Of a stretch of 64,000 bases of DNA, positions 23,501-32,879 are shown piece by piece. Source of the stretch: Caulochytrium protostelioides (taxonomy: Eukaryota; Chytridiomycota; Caulochytriomycetes; Caulochytriales; Caulochytriaceae); the NCBI GenBank assembly GCA_003615045.1, contig ML014200.1, forward strand, positions 1 through 64,000, given 5' to 3'. A program made the position numbers and the translations under genes. Every line of letters begins with the position of its first letter. The first letter of the stretch is position 1. The notes under the pieces were generated by a model. It saw only the letters and a program-made list of their open reading frames with translations, searched no databases and was not told the origin of the DNA.

Positions 23501-26500
23501 GCTCGGGTCGGTGTTCTGGAGCATCGCGTCTCTGACATCGCGGCGGCCATGCAGCTTCGGATCGGGCGGCGTCAGCTTGAGCCGCGCCACGTCGCTCTGG
23601 CCCGTGACCCGGAAGTCCATCAGCTCGAGCGGCACAGGGCTCACGAGCGCGCACGCGATCGACAGCGTCGACAGCATCGTCGGCGTGTACCGCAGCCACA
23701 GCTCGCTACTGCCCTCGGGCGGCACCCAGAGCATGACCTGCTTGACGGCAATCTGCTTCCCCGGATCAATATACAACGCTGCGCCACCCGGCGCCGCGGC
23801 GGCGGCGAACTCGTCCGAGCGCTCGCCGCCGCCGCCGCGGTGACTGATAGCTACCAGGGTCTCTCCGGGGGTGGACGGCGGGGGCTGGTCGGCCCAGACT
23901 GCGACCTCCGCGGGGTCAACGGCGTCGATGAGCGGTACGTCGCTTGCGCCGCCGTCGTCGTGCGTGACCAGCTTGACCCAGCTCCCGAGATTGCCGGTAT
24001 TGACAATGCGGAGCGGCTTGGCCATCGTCTTGTTGAGGCGGCAGACGCCGAAGTCGACGTGCTGATCCATCGGTGGGATGACGAGCCGAGGGCGTCCGCC
24101 GGTGCCGCGGATGCGGTAGTTCGCGGTGTGGAAGGTGTCCATGACTGTCACGTGGTAGCGGTAGATCATGAGCGCGCGCGGGCGGAACTGCAGCCGCAGC
24201 TCGGCTTCCTCGCCGACGGCGAGGGTGCCCGCGAGCGGCGCAACAGTCAGCACGTCCGTGGGATCCAGGTCCTGCTCGGTCGGCCCTTTGAACCAGTCGG
24301 ACCCGGCGAGATACGCGTCCTTCGGCCGTATAGTCAGACGGACCGGCTCGACGCGGTAGGCTCGAATGTCCATGCGCCACGTGAGCGGCATGTTGCCCGC
24401 GTTGCGGAGCACATAGCGCCGAGTCACCGTGGTGAAGGTGCGGGTGGTGCCGAGGTCGACGTCAGTGTTTTCAACGAGTGCGGGAACGAACTCGAGGCGG
24501 GGAATACCGACGCGGCCAACGATCCGGAGTGACATGAGCTGCCCGCGGACATCGTTCGGCTGCAGGTACCCTCGCACGTTCAGCTGCGAGATGCTGCGCG
24601 GCATAAAGATGCAATCGAAGGCTTTTTCGCTGTGCGGCTCTACGTCCAGAAGTTGATCGCTCGCTGTCGAGTAACTGAAGATGGGTGCCGACGCCGTCTG
24701 CGGGTGGTGCGGCGCATGCGTGGTGACATGGTGGTGGTGGCGCGTGCTCGGGTCGGCATCGGCGTCGGCGTCGGCGGAGCCGTCAGCATCCGCCGCGGCG
24801 CGGGCCGCTTCCTGTATACGCACGAGCAGCGACGGCGGAAGCGGCGCGTCCGCATCGAGCATCAGCACGTCGGGGTGCTCGCACATGAAACGGAAGGACC
24901 CCTGGGCCGAGCCGAGATTTTTAATGACGATCCGGCGGCGGTTAAGAGCTCCCATCAGCGCCGTACCGAAGTCGACTTGGTAGGTCGTCAAGACGAGCTC
25001 TGGGTAGCTCCCGTGGCCGGCGAGGTCGATGACCAGCGGTGGAATGCGCATATTTTGAGCCTTGCTGTGGAGCACGAGGGTGCTGGTGATGTCGCCCTCC
25101 CGGGTCGGAAAAAAGGTGACGCGGATCGGCATCACGGCCGCGCCGTCGACGATCCCGCTCTCAGGCTCCACGTGGAAGTCCTTGCCCTCCCACTCGGCAA
25201 AGAAGCGCAGGGGCAGCAGACCGGCGTTCATGACCGGGATCTCAATCACCTTCTGTGAGCCGGGTCGCAGCATCCCGAACTGCAGCGGCGTAGCGAACGA
25301 CGGCGGCAGCACCAGGCGGCTGTCGGCGGCGATGCCGAACAGATCAAACGAGAACCGGTCCTTGGCGTCGGTCTCCAGCTCATAGAGGCCCCAGTACTCG
25401 TGGGGCGCGAGCGTCGGCGAGAAAGCCATCTCGAGACGCACGGCGTCGCCAGCCGCGAGGTAGCCCTCTGCCGGGTAGATGTGGAACGGGTCGCTCTCCA
25501 TTTTGACAATCGACGGCGCGGCGCTCAAGCTCGCGGCCGACGACGAGACTGCCGCCGGCAGCAACGCTGCTGGGGAGGCCATGGTAGACTCTGATGCGGG
25601 TGCCACGGCAGATTCGAATGCCGATGCCGATGGCACTGCCGATGCCGATAGCCGAGGGGCCCCTACATCACCCCCGGCCGCCTCACCTTCGCTCGCTTGG
25701 GCCGTCGCCACAGTGAGGACGAGCGACCGGACATAGACGGCGCGGCGGTTGATCTTCCACGTCATCGGCCGCTGTGCGGTGTTCGAGAGGATTACGGCGG
25801 ACCCGGTGTAGCGGGAGGTGGCCATCGCGCTGCATATGCCAAAGTCAATTTTGCGCTCACTGAGCCGCATCACGTACTGGAAATCGGCGTCCAGCCGTAG
25901 CTCGAAAGCCGCAATGCGGCGCGAGTATGTCTTGGCGAGCAAGGCCGCCAGCGCGATGCCCGGCATCTGGGACTTGGTGCGCCGCGAAAACAACACCAGC
26001 GGGATGCGTTGGCCGGGGAAGAGCCAGTTGTCGGCCGAGAGCGACTGGCCGCCAATCTCCAGGAGCGCGGCGCGCTCCAGGACCGACATGGCGCCCGCCG
26101 CCATCGTAAGGGGCATGCCGCCCACGAGCGCGGCTTTGTCGCCCGGCGGAGGGCCCGCGCCGCTGCCACCGCCGCCGCCACCGCTACCACCGAACGTCCC
26201 GACATTCTCAGGAATCACCATCGGGGCCTCCTGGAGCAAGTCGGAGGGCACGAACTGCATCCCATACGGCGCATTCTCGGCGCACTGGAGGTCCATCTTG
26301 CGGATGCGCACCGGCAGGGTGCCGTGGTTGACGAGCTCCAGCGAGAGCTGCATCGCGTTACGGATGTCGTAGATCCCCGCGTGGACCACGCACTCGGCGC
26401 CGCGGGTCCGCGCCAGCGCCTCGTAAGGGCTCGCGGTCAGCGCGGCGCCCTTGACGCGCAGCTCGTGGCGCTGATATCGGATTGCATGGGTACCGACAGT

Positions 26501-29500
26501 CGCCGTCGCGACCAAAGAGCGGGCCATCGTCGACGAAAGCACCGTGATGGTACCACGGACGGCGCCAGTGGACTGCGGGACAAGCTTGACCTTGACCTCG
26601 ACGGCCGTCTGCACAGGGATCACGTACCAGGACCGCGCGGTCTGGAAGGGGGCGTCCACACGCACCCAGCACGCAATCGTCTCGAGGCTCTTGTTGACGA
26701 TCTTAAAACTTTCCTCGGGCATCTCGAGCAGGTCCAGCAGGCCAAAGGACAGGGTAAGGCCAGACCCGCGCGCGGTGCTCTGGAGTTCGAACTCCTGCAT
26801 GCCTGAGTCCGCGCGGAGGTGGCACGGCGCTAGGAAGCGCTTGCGGGTGCCGGTCTGGACGGTCCACACGGCCTCGCGCGCATCCCCAGGATCCTCGGCG
26901 TCCGGGTGGACCGGCCGCGAGAGGTACGTCTGCTCGTCCTGGTAGAAACTGTGCCACACGGCACGATGTTCGCCCGAGTGCGTCGGCTGAAGCGTGAGAT
27001 CGAAGGGATAGACTTCGTACGGCTTGAGCTGGATGCGCGTCGCGCTCAGCGAGAACGGGCACCACCCGCTGGTCGGCGGTCCAGCCTGGCGGCCGCTGCC
27101 AGCCGGGCGACCGCCTGCCGTATGCTCACGTGGCGCGTGGCCCTCGTCGTCGTCGTTGCCGCCGCCGCCACGCCCACCGTGGGTGCCGCCACTTCGGCGA
27201 TCGACCTCAGCGCGGTCGTTCTGGACGGCGGCTTCGTAGCTGAGGGTCAGAGGCGACAGGTTGAGGACGTACTGGCGACGGGTCAATTTCTCCATCACGC
27301 GACATCGCGGGAAGAGGAGCGTACGGCCTGCCACGTACGACTGGACGAAAGCGCCGCGGTGTCCGATGAGGCGGCCGCTGAGGATCTGACGTGAAGTCAG
27401 GAGCGTATACTGGCCGACGAGCGTCGTGAGGGGTGACAGACTAGGCACGTGGAAACCGACGGGGATCATGAGGGTCGAAAGCGGCGCGATCGTTCCGTCG
27501 AGGGGGCACGACGTGGACCACGGATGTGGCAGCAAGATACGGTACGCGACGGGCAGCTCGCTCGTGTTCCTGACGAGGATGACATCGGACTCGATGCGTG
27601 CCACGTTCCGGAGCTTCTCGACGGCGTGTGAGTGCACGAGCACCTCGGGCGTAACGAGCACGAGCGCCGGCCTCACGGCGGCCACTGGCGCCGCTGCGGC
27701 CGCCCCGGATGCGACCGACGGATCGACGGCGGCGCGATCGACGGGCCAGTCATAGAGCACCTGGTCACCGAGTGGCGCACACGGCGAGTCGAATGGCTCG
27801 GCTAGGCGGTGCATGACCTGCGGCAGGGCCATCGGGTTGCGTTGCAGCAGTTCGGTGCTGAGCGCCATTGCCGACAGCACAAGCGGCGGAAGCACCCACG
27901 GGCGCGGCCGCAAGATCTGCAGGTGCACCGGAAACCGCCACAGGCCGAGTCGGGTCGGCTTGAAGTGGAACTGCAGTACCCGCGTGCCGCACGCAGGGAG
28001 CCGGACATAGGTCTGGTGACGCGTCCGCGCCTGCAGCGGCACCGCGGGCCGGAACCCCGCCATGCCGCTGTCGTCGCCGTCGGCCATTGAGAAGTGGCAG
28101 GACAGCTCGACAGGCGACGCGATGAGCTTGAGCTGGTCATCATCCCACGACACGCACAGCACGATCGGGTCGTCGCTGAGGTTCGAGAGCGGGACCGCGA
28201 CGGCCGCGAAGTGGTTCGCGTCGTGCTGCGCCACCGTCGCCTCGGGCACCATCGTCGGAAAAGCCATGTGCGGATGCGGCTGCACGAGAAGGAGCGGGCT
28301 GGCGACCGCGACGACGGGGATTGCAATCGGGCGCTGGTCCGCCGCGATCAGCGTCAGCGTCTCGCGGCGTGTGCCGAGCACGCGCAGCGTGAATTCGACC
28401 GGCACCTTGGTGAGCGAGTGCGGCGGGAGCACCATCCGCTCCGTGTGCAGCCGGATCTCATCGTCGGCACCACCGACGGTTCCGGACGGCGACGGCGGCG
28501 GCAGCACCGCCACTGGCAGCGTCTCATGGCGCGTGTGGTGGAGGCTGCGGATGTCCGCGCTGCGCGCGCGGCACTCCAGTGTGCTCGAAGCGAGCATCAC
28601 CGGAACCGCATAGGGCCTGTTGTTCTTCAGCCGCAGATAGCGCGTGACCTGGGGATACTCGAAGTCGATGCGGCCAAAGTCGAGCTGCGACTCGATCGTC
28701 GTGACCGCTGGGCCGAGCGTCGCGCGGAGCAAGACCGAGTGCATCTCGCCATTGAAGGTCGTGACGCGCACGCGGCTCTGCAGCACGAGGGGCAGGCCGT
28801 GCTGCGCCGCAGCGAGGCTCTCCAGGACGCTGCGCTTGATGTGGATATCGGCATGTCGCGCTTCGTTCGGAGGCAGCACGATTTGAGTCGTGCCCACGTG
28901 GAATACGTGACTGTGCGGGCCCGGCTCGATCAGCAGGATGCACAAGCACTCCACGGGCAGCAGGTTCTGGAGCTGAAGGTGGCGCGCAATCATGGTCGTC
29001 GCCTGGCTTGCCGCAGTCGGCCCGGGCGTCTCGGCCAAGGCGCCCGTAGTCACGTGGCCATAGTCGACCTCCGTCTCAGTGATGCTCACGGCTGGGTGGT
29101 GGAACCCGGCCAGGTTGAGTCGATGGCCCATCAGGTGGTCCAGCGATAGGATCTGGAGCGAGCCCAACGCGCGGTGGGCCTGGAAGTCCGCGGCCGGCAC
29201 GCGGCGCGGCGTAAACGTGACCGGCACGTGCGTCGTCATCCCCGGTCCCAGCTCAAGCGTCATGTCCGGCCGCAGATCCGCCAGCACACCCGCCATTCGG
29301 AACTCGCTGTGCTGCGCCAACACCAGCACCCGGAAGCGCAGCGTCTTGTGGGAGCTGCGGTTCGTGATGGTAAACACTTTGGAGGTCTGCCGCAAAAACG
29401 TGAACTGCGAGGTATCGAACTGGATTAGGAACAGGTCCGCCACCTCCAGGTGGCGCTCCGGCGCGGCCCGAAGCCACTCGCGCGCCGCGCGCTGAAGCGC

Positions 29501-30973
29501 CATGACGTGGGCATCCACAATCAACGGCACGGCCCGCGGGTCGGGCGGCTCGCGGCTCGCGACGAGGGGCAGCGGCTCGAAACGATGACGCAGCACCATC
29601 GGTAGGATCTGGTCGGTTTGATACTCATGACCGTCCATCGGAAACGCGGTGGCAACCTTCAGGTATGGGTACGCGAGACGCTTGTCTGCGTTCTGGTCGA
29701 GCGCGGCCTGGGCCCCCACTTTGAGCTGGAACCGCTCGCGCAGGCTGGTGGGTTCCTTCAGTTTGGCCGAGGTCAGCAGGATATGCACGCGGTTGATCGC
29801 TGGCCAGTTGCCGCTCTTTGCCCAGTCGCTCATCGCGTGCTCGTAGTGGCTGAGCAAGAACACGTCCGACGGCCGCGGCGGCCACTTGGCTTGCAGGCAT
29901 TGAACGCTCTGCAGAACAAGTGACATGAACGTCTGCGCCGCGCCGTGCCTCCATGGCGCGGACCGCGATACGGCCGACGGTGGCGAAGATGATGACGACG
30001 ACGACGAAAGTGACAATGTCGCAGTGGCGGCGGTGGGTAGATCCGCCGCATTGGGGTCCCGGTCGCTAGGCTCCAGTGAAGCGAGCGAGGGCAGTGAGGA
30101 CTGCGGCGACGTGCCGCCACCGGCAGGGCCGCGCGTCCCATTCTGGAGGCCGACCATGGGGCTGTCGTCATGGGGAACGGTGCGGATCGCCGCTGTGGAA
30201 CTCTGGACGGCCGTCCTGACAATCGCATCAATATGCGGCCATAGCAGGAGCACGCGCTGGCGCTCGCGCTCCGTCGTCGGGTAAGCCATCAGGCAGCGCA
30301 AGGCGGCGAGCTGGAACACACGCGGGGCGGTGGGCTGCAGCAGCATCCCCAGCAGCTCGTCCAGATAGGACATGAACCAGGGGTCGCCGGCTTCCGGGAA
30401 CGCAGCGAAGTGGCTCAGCGCCGCGAGCATGTCCAGCCGCTGCCCGCGCTCGGTATGGATCTTCGCGATGATGGAAACCCAGTTGGGGATGCGGGCCAAC
30501 GGGACCGGGAAACTCCGCACCAGCAGCGCAAACGCCACCTGAAACACGCGTTGCCGCAGGACCGTGGCCGCTGTCAGCTTCTGGTCATCGCTGCGATTAC
30601 CCGAAACCGCGGACCCGTAACCCGCGACGGCCGCCGTGCCGGCCGTTAGATGAAGGGTCGCATGGTGGCGGCCAAGGAGGCGCAGCGCCAAGCTCTGGTT
30701 GCGAGGCACCTCGTCGTTCAGACTGATATCGAGAAGGACGCGTACAAGACGGTGGGCCCAGAGCTCATCGAGCATGACCGCTGATGTCGGCCACAGCGCG
30801 GTATCCAGCAGGAGGAGGCCCTTGCGGCGCTGGCAAGGCTCGTCATGGCGCAGCTTAGCGCAGAGCGCAGGCCAAGCCGCTGAATCAACGATCGCATACC
30901 GCTTGTGCGTCGGCAACGCGGTCCGGCTTGCACCGTGGGGTGCCAGCGACGCCAAAGGATTCACGTATACCAT
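17516..30973 (-). CDS. Giant ASH/MSP-repeat ciliary protein (hydin-like)
   Basis: One uninterrupted frame of 4485 residues. The first 350 or so residues are leucine-rich and helical, ARM-like. After that come many beta-rich modules of about 100 residues of the ASPM-SPD2-Hydin type. Typical repeat starts include VDYGHVTTG, LDFGRIDFEYP, VDFGTALMG, VDFGVCRLN and FDFGHCMLHKT. Each is followed by a PV-x-FTP or IRFTP strand, as in hydin, CFAP65 and CFAP47. Such proteins build the axoneme, hydin being in the central pair. The size is near Chlamydomonas hydin, but the ARM-like N-terminus is not something I recall from hydin, so I leave the orthologue open. The C-terminal 500 residues are low-complexity and hold an Asp-Ala dipeptide run. 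The frame extends upstream only from a GTG; the ATG at 30973 (MVYVNPLASL) is the first. This is the best evidence that the organism has a flagellum. Confidence 0.85.
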   Translation of the reverse strand: MVYVNPLASLAPHGASRTALPTHKRYAIVDSAAWPALCAKLRHDEPCQRRKGLLLLDTALWPTSAVMLDELWAHRLVRVLLDISLNDEVPRNQSLALRLLGRHHATLHLTAGTAAVAGYGSAVSGNRSDDQKLTAATVLRQRVFQVAFALLVRSFPVPLARIPNWVSIIAKIHTERGQRLDMLAALSHFAAFPEAGDPWFMSYLDELLGMLLQPTAPRVFQLAALRCLMAYPTTERERQRVLLLWPHIDAIVRTAVQSSTAAIRTVPHDDSPMVGLQNGTRGPAGGGTSPQSSLPSLASLEPSDRDPNAADLPTAATATLSLSSSSSSSSPPSAVSRSAPWRHGAAQTFMSLVLQSVQCLQAKWPPRPSDVFLLSHYEHAMSDWAKSGNWPAINRVHILLTSAKLKEPTSLRERFQLKVGAQAALDQNADKRLAYPYLKVATAFPMDGHEYQTDQILPMVLRHRFEPLPLVASREPPDPRAVPLIVDAHVMALQRAAREWLRAAPERHLEVADLFLIQFDTSQFTFLRQTSKVFTITNRSSHKTLRFRVLVLAQHSEFRMAGVLADLRPDMTLELGPGMTTHVPVTFTPRRVPAADFQAHRALGSLQILSLDHLMGHRLNLAGFHHPAVSITETEVDYGHVTTGALAETPGPTAASQATTMIARHLQLQNLLPVECLCILLIEPGPHSHVFHVGTTQIVLPPNEARHADIHIKRSVLESLAAAQHGLPLVLQSRVRVTTFNGEMHSVLLRATLGPAVTTIESQLDFGRIDFEYPQVTRYLRLKNNRPYAVPVMLASSTLECRARSADIRSLHHTRHETLPVAVLPPPSPSGTVGGADDEIRLHTERMVLPPHSLTKVPVEFTLRVLGTRRETLTLIAADQRPIAIPVVAVASPLLLVQPHPHMAFPTMVPEATVAQHDANHFAAVAVPLSNLSDDPIVLCVSWDDDQLKLIASPVELSCHFSMADGDDSGMAGFRPAVPLQARTRHQTYVRLPACGTRVLQFHFKPTRLGLWRFPVHLQILRPRPWVLPPLVLSAMALSTELLQRNPMALPQVMHRLAEPFDSPCAPLGDQVLYDWPVDRAAVDPSVASGAAAAAPVAAVRPALVLVTPEVLVHSHAVEKLRNVARIESDVILVRNTSELPVAYRILLPHPWSTSCPLDGTIAPLSTLMIPVGFHVPSLSPLTTLVGQYTLLTSRQILSGRLIGHRGAFVQSYVAGRTLLFPRCRVMEKLTRRQYVLNLSPLTLSYEAAVQNDRAEVDRRSGGTHGGRGGGGNDDDEGHAPREHTAGGRPAGSGRQAGPPTSGWCPFSLSATRIQLKPYEVYPFDLTLQPTHSGEHRAVWHSFYQDEQTYLSRPVHPDAEDPGDAREAVWTVQTGTRKRFLAPCHLRADSGMQEFELQSTARGSGLTLSFGLLDLLEMPEESFKIVNKSLETIACWVRVDAPFQTARSWYVIPVQTAVEVKVKLVPQSTGAVRGTITVLSSTMARSLVATATVGTHAIRYQRHELRVKGAALTASPYEALARTRGAECVVHAGIYDIRNAMQLSLELVNHGTLPVRIRKMDLQCAENAPYGMQFVPSDLLQEAPMVIPENVGTFGGSGGGGGGSGAGPPPGDKAALVGGMPLTMAAGAMSVLERAALLEIGGQSLSADNWLFPGQRIPLVLFSRRTKSQMPGIALAALLAKTYSRRIAAFELRLDADFQYVMRLSERKIDFGICSAMATSRYTGSAVILSNTAQRPMTWKINRRAVYVRSLVLTVATAQASEGEAAGGDVGAPRLSASAVPSASAFESAVAPASESTMASPAALLPAAVSSSAASLSAAPSIVKMESDPFHIYPAEGYLAAGDAVRLEMAFSPTLAPHEYWGLYELETDAKDRFSFDLFGIAADSRLVLPPSFATPLQFGMLRPGSQKVIEIPVMNAGLLPLRFFAEWEGKDFHVEPESGIVDGAAVMPIRVTFFPTREGDITSTLVLHSKAQNMRIPPLVIDLAGHGSYPELVLTTYQVDFGTALMGALNRRRIVIKNLGSAQGSFRFMCEHPDVLMLDADAPLPPSLLVRIQEAARAAADADGSADADADADPSTRHHHHVTTHAPHHPQTASAPIFSYSTASDQLLDVEPHSEKAFDCIFMPRSISQLNVRGYLQPNDVRGQLMSLRIVGRVGIPRLEFVPALVENTDVDLGTTRTFTTVTRRYVLRNAGNMPLTWRMDIRAYRVEPVRLTIRPKDAYLAGSDWFKGPTEQDLDPTDVLTVAPLAGTLAVGEEAELRLQFRPRALMIYRYHVTVMDTFHTANYRIRGTGGRPRLVIPPMDQHVDFGVCRLNKTMAKPLRIVNTGNLGSWVKLVTHDDGGASDVPLIDAVDPAEVAVWADQPPPSTPGETLVAISHRGGGGERSDEFAAAAAPGGAALYIDPGKQIAVKQVMLWVPPEGSSELWLRYTPTMLSTLSIACALVSPVPLELMDFRVTGQSDVARLKLTPPDPKLHGRRDVRDAMLQNTDPSLESWDLGVLPVNVATTRVVWLQNQSPFRCDFFIQWLASEAFDVLPFRGYLDAFSYTPVTITFHPHRESRYHTLLKVLWQDTPLRFALTASAGYGRLRVELMAGNTVDAFASADAEASDETATLAVAAMPAVTASAASIKAFGASKMRDDGAPQPTSLVQLGFQQASEAKHVDFGIMPFHVESCRSVYLRAVGRVASNIHVAVGHASFTVRVLSAAEFETWTATPSAVALPWTPSLTTRLVSGDRAVLQVRFVPRSSAVSADVLTVVADQATHAVHLKGRGGTLNLVIKGDLDLGTVGTRYTHTRTLTLVNTASIGCVLRPRWTMPPDLALQPWPTTAAAATPSRSEGTHPAYRMAVVPKSVKGNSQDTPEGTRVWIRTYLGLLPVAAAGTAAAPPASTEVVVTARDRWRMVAVALSTRVDAVKSTVTHWQHLSYTQIEARVMQRRKTLLRRIETLALTSQCLPAHDVSFVGYRVLGEPGAGRDPAGGSEALAMAADGLLVLPAFSELKLGVEWHLATAFAMQGTLEFVPDVVGSKPLDRPFAVAGSDISVVCEGSTLLDFLSQPVGQSMTLTRTFRHTGASPIDFEVYVSSSSAAVAGDAGGGGGGAGVGAATGLANPAAAARVLAIHPTRGTLVPGVPLTVAFTFCPLNGETRHAFDVLLELERQLPIRLRVAGTGGYAQCSLAKYRSFDFGHCMLHKTNVTALPIINEGTAVLKLVAFDIVSLAGAKKNVTAVLHTTAFEKGPGWPVLTPEAPAVTLLPGATFSLPIRFTPQDETAHRGRLRVCSTQDTWDIELTGTGREGVLLIDKTQFDFAECLVGNTYTQSMTLKNVGEINYPIELTTVPANAPHLTIAPRSLLLGYYAEEKVTVTFAPTAPYAPIGDAAGAHPSKVMLSLKSPYSANDIPITMHAGTCALHFDPPRLDFGIFESTTTPVQHLRITNRGTLKTHIAVRDVAKLSSLAIANPRAVLAPGKTHVLQISPLGRAVRALREVLLVKTDVVGQTYHVDVVGRAEQALLKPEEMSLIHLGLCTPFELVAKPFTFTNYGRYPLTYSASVNYPVKVEPPEGRVEGGATATLTVSWVPSGAYELRSQLVLDTNIGQYSVFLRGRAVMPEFDVDTTAIDYGVCQQGAAYVRDVVLHNRGKVPLKYAIHVTHAGMPSPHTTPGSATVMGPMPSTTAAVSATAASSCGTPLLLSASPAGTVGAAAAAATATPAASVFSVLPCPTRLNPKESVKLRVQFRVPDSAVDRRRLALGAVQRFAGGIALAVAGLAPREIALAGTVGLVRCRVAPLDFVRRDTPCGLWQTAAVAVVNDGQVPLDFHSVLLPPLVGGGTDANDDDDQDGTDGRRRVGSRSADRLAAASAVDSPAPLSAASWEALAATPSTPATPSAANAVLTPSTALARQHALLPRGAVETQCVGKTHVPPHATRRIVIRYRVARPGPFVTQVQLVSHECRFLVHVRGTAARIVLSAAAHAQIAQWALPWVERIGLTDWLPRSPQWPVALLQTAHAAANATRVAEELGARLADAQFVSDVAVVRRLLQTRAALDARHDRADGVVDAAVAHYPELGPTLVAAAAPAPWSPFDGVIEPEADPEAHQHLVAQLEAAEAAAAAASAAAATASSSGGDGDVRPAGGSPLVELPVDGRDDEDTAYVVQPTGADMRWCRPAAFVVSRQDALASLDENLLHVETLPPRLMRPPVVVVPVRLPHATTTTTPPTPAGGTMALAAAAPAPTSDPVTSAPIDAADTGSTEADADADADADADADADADADEEAEGGFDHQRTEAEICTMARETATAWLAMKCEAAREAGGLVPGPFPAAAAEAAAPPAGALPWDPATGLAALQQSRPWAADAAVALSVSLRRLGDIGPVLLDALTAPVAPPVQLDLAAVLARPPPWPPARPSRRRRRRADDDSDGDGVGDDDDVDDAAAGAGGRGAGRRATLAAAAAAAAAAAASASSSSAYHRSRVRPMAPLDRAARRTPASPFWARRS
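18178..18238. repeat. CATCGG/CATCAG hexamer repeat coding an Asp-Ala run
   Basis: About ten hexamers lie inside the ASH-repeat gene. On the minus strand they encode alternating Asp and Ala near the protein's C-terminus. Confidence 0.9.
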
Positions 30974-32033
30974 GGCGGCGTTTGGCACGGCGGAGGCCGG
31001 CCGTTACGCCACGGCCACGGCCAGGAAGTCGCGACCGTCCGCCCGAATCAAATCACCATGACCGTCAGCGCCGACCGAGGCGGCGATGATGGCGGCGAAT
31101 CGGAGATGCCAAGCAGCAAGTAAAAGGGGTTGATCGACCGGTCGGCCGCTCGACGGATCGGACGGACGCTCAGCGTAGTCCGGGACTCGGCCTCCACGAT
31201 CGCGTGAGCGGAAAGGGTCGCGCGGTTGGCGGAGCGACGCGTCGTCTCGGGTGGCGCCGCAATTCTTCAGCGCCTGCTAGCACGATTCCTTTTAATTATC
31301 CCTGAGTTTTATCGCACCAAGCGGCGATTGATGGCTGCGCGGGGCTACGCCAGCAAAGAAAAAATATAAGGATCTCTAGGAAAAAAACGCGGCGATTGCG
31401 AATGATGGAGGATGGCGAGCGTGGATTCAATCAAGCAGAACAAAGCGGCAGACGTGGCGCGTTCGACGTTTCATTAATCTATCACAGACAACCGTCTTAC
31501 GGATCACCATGCTGTAATGTGCTGTACTGTGTTGTGCTGTGATATGATTGGCATATGTGCCGCCCTTTGTCGACTGGCTGACACAACAGCCCGGCGGGCT
31601 TTTGTTTTTCGGTTCCTTCGAGGTGCTGCTACGGGGGCGATCTGTGGCGAAGCGAAGGGATCAGCGCTCGTTTCGGGGCCTGGCGTGGCGTGCAACCGCC
31701 AACGCGTGAGGCGGCCCGCTGCTGGCCCCGATCGCCGTCGCCGTGCCCGCGGTGCCGGAACCCGACCTGCCCAAGAACAAGTCGCCGACCTCGGAAGGGT
31801 GCGACGACTTCTAGCCTAGAATCTCCCGCGCTGCACGTAACGGCGTCCTTGATATCGATGTCAATCGAGTACACTTATGAAGACGGAGACATGATCGGGA
31901 GCGCTTGGCGTCCCCGTCGCTGGCCGTGTTACACTGATCAGCGTCAGAACGGGGTCTTTATCGATCGTCGAATCGATAGAGACGCCGTTCTGGCGCGTCG
32001 CTCTTGTGCCGGAGTGATGGCGCGCTTGGACGC
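30974..32033. other. 1-kb gap between the ASH-repeat gene and DSS4
   Basis: It holds the promoter of the ASH-repeat gene and the DSS4 3' flank. It is A/T-richer than its surroundings, with homopolymer A runs around 31360-31390. Short plus-strand frames occur around 31520-31815, but none is supported. Confidence 0.4.
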
Positions 32034-32652
32034 CTAATAGTGGACGCGGTCGATCGCGACGTAGTAGGTTTCCCCGCCGGGGGCATTCGGGCCGTCGACG
32101 GGCTGCGCCGCCGTGGCCGAGGTGGCCGCTTCACGGACATAGCCGATCACGTCGGCCTCGCAGTCGACGCAGGCGAGATAGCGCCGCGGACGTTGGCCCG
32201 CGGGCGTCTCGGCGGCCGTGTGCGCTGCGCCGCTCACCGTCACGTTGTCGAACTGGTACTAGTCTGTCAGCGCCCAGTACCGCTGCGCCGTGGGCTGGGC
32301 GCCGGCCGCCGTTGCCGATGCACTCGCAGCGGGGAAGGGCGTCTATACGACAGCGGCACCCATGACAGATCCGCGACCGGACCGGACCGGACCGGACCGG
32401 ATGATAACGATGATGGTCACATTCAAAAAATCAAATTAAATTAAATTAACAGGGGTCAGGACTTCTGGAGTCCACAGTGGTCGCGCATCATGATGAGGAG
32501 AAACGGCTTACCTCAAGCTCCGCGGCGGTGGCCACGTGCAGGGCGCCAGTATCGCTTGAAAAGATCAGAAGGTTGCACTTAAGGCAGCGCACGTCGGCCG
32601 TGCAGCGTGCACCGGCGTCCAGCGCCATCGGGTCCAGCACGGCGTCGGCCAT
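32034..32652 (-). CDS. DSS4: Dss4/Mss4-type Rab nucleotide-release chaperone, with an in-frame TAG
   Basis: Mss4/Dss4 proteins bind nucleotide-free exocytic Rab GTPases through a zinc-stabilised fold. Exon 1 is 32652-32512: 47 codons, with the first zinc pair in VRCLKCNLLIF, ending at a GTAAGC donor. Exon 2 ends at the TAG at 32036-32034. It carries the second pair in RYLACVDCEADVIGY (human YLVCADCEIGPIGW) and the end YYVAIDRVHY (human FYVALERV). With the acceptor at 32343 (TATAG) the frame includes YWALTD, a TAG at 32261-32259, then YQFDNV; this aligns with human HWLVEDMFIFENV, the TAG standing at the Met. With the acceptor ending in that same TAG, exon 2 starts at 32258 in phase and gives about 121 residues, near the human 123, but lacks the Trp segment. 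It is therefore either a spliced gene, a nonsense allele or a sequence error. Confidence 0.7.
32376..32402. repeat. (ACCGG)n tract in the DSS4 intron
   Basis: About five copies of ACCGG inside the 169-base intron inferred for DSS4. This is another pentanucleotide repeat, as at 9131 and 9681. Confidence 0.85.
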
Positions 32653-32879
32653 TGTTAGCAAGCCAGCGAACGCAGTCGGCGGAGGATGAAGGGGAGGGGG
32701 TTCACGATCGCATGAATCTCAAGGAGTCGGCAGCGATCATCGACACGACTTTCCTCGACCACCGTTTTGTATGATGCTTTTTTTCACTGGATGTGTAGGC
32801 TGTCCACGGAGACATCTCAGCACGAGCACCATAAGTTCCCCGCCCCGGGCGTCAAAAAAATCGCCCACATTCCACTGAG

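Noticed and set aside
32259-32261. UAG reassigned to an amino acid
   Set aside because: TAG is the normal terminator of COG2, BCP1 and DSS4 itself, so a changed code is unlikely.
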